Positions 60,324-64,000 of a DNA stretch of 64,000 bases are shown here, piece after piece. Each line of letters starts with the position of its first letter. The first letter of the stretch is position 1. A program made the position numbers and the translations under genes. Origin of the DNA: Xiphias gladius (Eukaryota; Chordata; Actinopteri; Istiophoriformes; Xiphiidae); contig NC_053412.1 of the NCBI RefSeq assembly GCF_016859285.1, forward strand, positions 3,088,789-3,152,788, in the 5' to 3' direction. The notes beneath the pieces were generated by a model, which did no database searches, was not told where the DNA came from, and saw only the letters and a list, made by a program, of their open reading frames with translations.

Positions 60324-63300
60324 CTAAGTGATCTTCTCATGCTGGATCTGGTAGTAGCAGGCCTGCAGGTGGAAAAGACGTGCGAACAAACCACTTAAAC
60401 ACCAGTGCAGAAATATTAGTACAGGAAGTCACTGTTTTATCTTATTTGGATTTCAACTTAAAGCTAGGAGGTGTGTTGCAAGAATATCAGTTACACTCCC
60501 ATGAGGCTAAACTTGGGTTCTGTATTAAATGACAGAACAAATTAATGTGCACTCACCCGTAGACACATTTCACATTTTTTGCATGTTCAGCAACTAAAAA
60601 ACTCTTTAGGGTAGAACTGGCAGTGATTAATTGGTAGTATAACTGAACACTCTCTCCATTTCCCCATAATTAGCCCCAAAATAACACAATCACAATCATA
60701 TGAATATGCATTTACATCTCAGCTCCTGTCTATGAAATGACAGGAAACCGCGGGACCTGTGAAGTAAAGCTTTGTTGTGTGCGTGTGTGTGTTTGTGTGT
60801 GTTACCTTGAGCGTGGTGAACATGATTCCATGCTCTCCGTGCTGGACGCAGGGGTCCATCAGGTCTTCGATCAGGCTGACCTCTGACCCCAGGTTCCTGA
60901 TACTGAAAGGGGGAATCAGACGTCCAGTAAGTGTCATAAGATGCTGTTCAACAATACTGAAAATGATCGTAGACGCGTAACTGGAGCTGCTAAAATGAGT
61001 CAACTGATCGATTAGTTGATCGAAAGAAAAATGACTCTGCAACTATTTTGATAGCCGATCAATCGTCTAGGTCATTTTTCAAGCATCAGCTGGTTTCAGC
61101 TTCTCAAATGTGAGGATTTGCAGCTTTTCTTTGTCGAATCTGACAGTGAATGAAATATTTGGGGGTTTTTTCAGACTGTTGGTCTGACAAATCAAAGTAG
61201 GAACCCAATTCAGATCCTGTATGAACCTGTGCGTTTTTTTCACTACTTTTTAATATTTTATAGACTAAAAATATTAACACGATTATCTGAGAAAATAACG
61301 AAAACGATTGTTAGTTGCAGCCCTAGATGTAATATACATAGTATCGCTGTTGCTGATTAGATGCCCTAATAATGGCTCTACAAATAATTACGATGTGTCG
61401 TAATTTTTCAGCAGTACCATAAAAGACTCTTGATCATTTGCATCCATCAAATCTAATTTTTTTTTTTTTTTTTTTAAATGAAACCCAGGAGAAAGTCTCA
61501 GTTTCATCTTAAAGCTTGGGTAACATGGGATAGTTCACTTATCAAACGTTAATTCAGTTATCTGGAATTAGGGGATTACAGCAAGTGCGTTTCCTCCAAT
61601 TTGACACCCAATTTTGTGGCACTATCCTGTGCTTCAGTCAAAAAAATTACAGAATGTTCCTTTTTTCTTCTGATATCCCCCCCCTTTTACCCCATTTTCA
61701 TTTCTATCAACATTCACACCGACCTACAATAAAAGAATAGGCTCTCTGTTGCCTCAGCATCATTAAATGTGTGTATTAGCGTGTGACTGGGTTTGGTCCG
61801 GGGCTGACCGAGCTCGCAGCACAACGTAGAGGAAGACAGGGAAGAGGTCGTCCATGGACCACAAGAAGTCCTGCTTCAGCAGTGACTGGACCTCCTGTGT
61901 GATCTCCTCAAAGGTGAGCTGGATCACCTGCAGCTTGTCGGACGGGGTGAACGTTGTGCTGCAAACACAAAAGAAACAAGGAACTTTATTTCGGATAAGG
62001 AAGAATAACTTGAGAGTTCCTCTTCCCTGTTTATTTTTACTTATTAAATTCAATTGTAATTTAACTTCTTTGTTTTAATTGTTAATTTGTTTATACAATA
62101 TCTCTTTTTGTAACATGGAGGAAACTACAACTGTATTTCACTGTGCTTTTTTTTTTTGAATAACAACAGTAAAGCTGTTCCTTGAACTCTGCATGCAAAA
62201 CATGCATTGGTAAAACATTGGTTCATATTTGGTGCAAACTGCAGTTTGTTTTAACAATCAAACATGGTGCAGTTTATTTAAGATGAAAAACCACATTAGC
62301 AATTGAGACTCTCGTAACCGTTAAGCTTGTTTTTACAGTTGTTAGATGTTGTACCTGATCTGCTGCAGCGTTTCCACTGCGGAGGCAAAGCAGGCATCCT
62401 TGGTGCTGGAGAGGACCTGGAGGACACACAAAGGCCAGAACAGAGGCTGTTTACATTTCCATGCAGCACTCGTGGTGGACACACCGTCATATATTAGGTT
62501 TGTGGTTCACTAAAAATACTTCACCAAGAAATACTGTACAGGCTAATAATTCAAACTATACGCGTTAGGCTGCATTCAGACAGTAGGGGTACCAACACAG
62601 AGGGGAAAAAAGAAACGCAGGTTTAACCAGGCTCAACTTTTGCCGCAACGCGACGTGACGTTTAGGGCTGCAAGTAACAATTATTGTCATTAATAATTAA
62701 TCTGTCGATGATTCTCTGTGTTGAGCGATTAATCATTTAGTCCATAAAATTTGGAAAACACTCAAAAATGCGGGGACAGTTTTAAAATTGCTTTTTCTGT
62801 CTGACCAACAATCCATCAAAAAAAAAAAAAAAAAAAAAAAATCCCATTTACTCTCATTGAAGAGTCAGAAAACCTCCAAATATTCACATTTGAGGAGCTG
62901 ATGCGGGAGAAATTTGACTCATTAATCCAGCTTTAGTGACGTTTTCAGCAAAGCGCTGAAGCAGCCAATCAAATACTCAAGCTCACATTCATGGTGGATT
63001 CATTCTAAACCTGAACACTGTATTTCTACTGTTTACCTCACATAAAATCCTGTCTTACAGTTTTATAAATTCCTGCTTCTAAAACTAGAATCCCTGGATT
63101 GTTCCCGTCTGTCAGACACTTCCTCAATCAATCAAATGTGAGAGTCAACCGTACCTGCTGCTTCTCCCCCAGTGCAACCATGGAGACGGGAATGGAAACA
63201 GGCCAGAACTTCCTGAGGGAGGAAAGAAGACAGAGGAAGTAATCATTTTGGATTTACACACAAAACGTGAAATTAATCACAGCAGCCAGTGAGGGACTTA

Positions 63301-63687
63301 CTGCTGCACGCCCAGGAAGGCAAGGAGGGCAAGGTCGGGCTGCTTGTTGAGGCGGAGGACACATTCCCAATAGAGGTCGTCTTCTCTCTCCTTGTCCAGG
63401 GCGTAGAGGGTGAAGAGCGGCGGGTAGAGACGAGGCAGCAAGACGGGAAGCAGCAGAGCCGAGCTGCTCACAACCCGGCTGAGCGGAAAGGACACGCAGG
63501 CGAGGTTAATGTGACAAACTGACATGTGATGAACACTAGAGGCTTCAAAGGGACATCCCTCAGCCTTTACCTAGGTTTGGGTGACTCCAGCTGGGCATCA
63601 GTCGAGCCCGGCTCCTTCTTGTCCCGGAGGTCGGTGGTCGGCTCTGGAATTAGACCGCCCTCTTCCGGCAGGTCTGGGAACAGAAAC
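60324..63687 (-). CDS. als2: Alsin (ALS2), C-terminal exons
   Basis: Seven exons: 63571-63687, 63302-63478, 63155-63212, 62355-62416, 61809-61958, 60806-60902, 60324-60362. The gene continues past the right edge. They encode about 233 residues matching the end of human ALS2, through [93 protein letters not shown] and [20 protein letters not shown] to the stop after [12 protein letters not shown]. This is the VPS9-type domain, which with the upstream MORN repeats gives alsin its Rab5 guanine-exchange activity on endosomes. In human, loss of ALS2 causes juvenile motor neuron disease. The RCC1-like, DH-PH and MORN parts lie outside. The segment between [10 protein letters not shown] and the VPS9 core is shorter than in human and poorly conserved. 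The upstream neighbour of mpp4 is the same as in human. Confidence 0.96.
60985..61326. repeat. TIR-type dispersed repeat (family A), near complete
   Basis: About 340 bp from CTGGAGCTGCTAAAATGAGT to GATTGTTAGTTGCAGCCCTA, in an als2 intron. The best full-length copy of the family here, with both termini recognisable as inverted repeats. Confidence 0.65.
62662..62940. repeat. TIR-type dispersed repeat (family A)
   Basis: Begins TTAGGGCTGCAAGTAACAAT, in an als2 intron, interrupted by a poly-A run at about 62820-62841. Confidence 0.6.
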
Positions 63688-63936
63688 CTAAAGAACGTTC
63701 AAGAAACCACAGACAAAAATATAAACAAGAATATGAGATGAAATGATGATGGTAACTGAATATGAGGTTGTTTCCATACTCGTGTCAATATGTGAGAAAC
63801 ATTCCTTTTTCGGTGATTTTATTGATTGGCTTATTAAAAATCTGAATTATGGCTGTATCTTTTTCTGTGGTCTTTTTTTCCATTTGACTCATTTAGATCC
63901 AGGAATTACTTTACTTAATTAACTCTATTTGAATCT

Positions 63937-64000
63937 AGAGCTACAACAATTAGCCGATTCATCGATTAGCCGATCCACAGAAAATTAATCAGTAACTATT
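63937..64000. repeat. Family-A repeat cut by window edge
   Basis: TAGAGCTACAACAATTAGCC then TCGATTAGCCGATCCACAGA: one end of a family-A copy that runs off the right edge, upstream of the last visible als2 exon. Confidence 0.55.

Overview
This window is vertebrate nuclear DNA, almost certainly from a ray-finned (teleost) fish. Genes have many short exons with GT-AG junctions, the proteins are clear orthologues of human 2q33 genes, and the introns are full of microsatellites and short dispersed repeats of kinds common in percomorph fishes. Every gene I could support lies on the minus strand, so transcription runs right to left. I placed exon boundaries by hand from splice signals, reading-frame phase and remembered human proteins. 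Every internal exon listed keeps an open frame across its junctions.

Layout, left to right. (1) 79-2279: 5' end of an immunoglobulin-type receptor gene of CD2/SLAM/CD48 character, running off the left edge. (2) 3.3-28.5 kb: complete abi2 (Abl interactor 2), 11 coding exons plus an 18-nt microexon, with a 3' UTR of about 2.4 kb. (3) 30.2-36.1 kb: complete cyp20a1, 13 exons, 462 aa. (4) 36.2-38.2 kb: repeat-rich sequence with a run of exactly 500 N (37001-37500). (5) 38.2-38.6 kb: the first two coding exons of what looks like tmem237; the rest of the gene is not visible. (6) 39.3-53.9 kb: complete mpp4, 21 coding exons, 631 aa, L27-L27-PDZ-SH3-hook-GK. (7) Inside one mpp4 intron, on the same strand (47.9-50.1 kb): a compact three-exon gene model of 460 aa with no family I recognise. 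(8) 60.3-63.7 kb: the last seven exons of als2 (alsin), covering the VPS9-type C-terminus, running off the right edge.

The order als2 > mpp4 > tmem237 and the pair cyp20a1 > abi2 match two separate blocks of human 2q33. They meet here at the N gap, so that junction is either a real fish rearrangement or an assembly join. The genes do not form an operon. They act in actin regulation (abi2), orphan P450 chemistry (cyp20a1), ciliary transition zone (tmem237), photoreceptor/synaptic scaffolding (mpp4) and Rab5 activation (als2). The most interesting items are the unassigned nested gene, the truncated tmem237 at the gap, the run of five small symmetric exons in the mpp4 hook, and the abi2 microexon.
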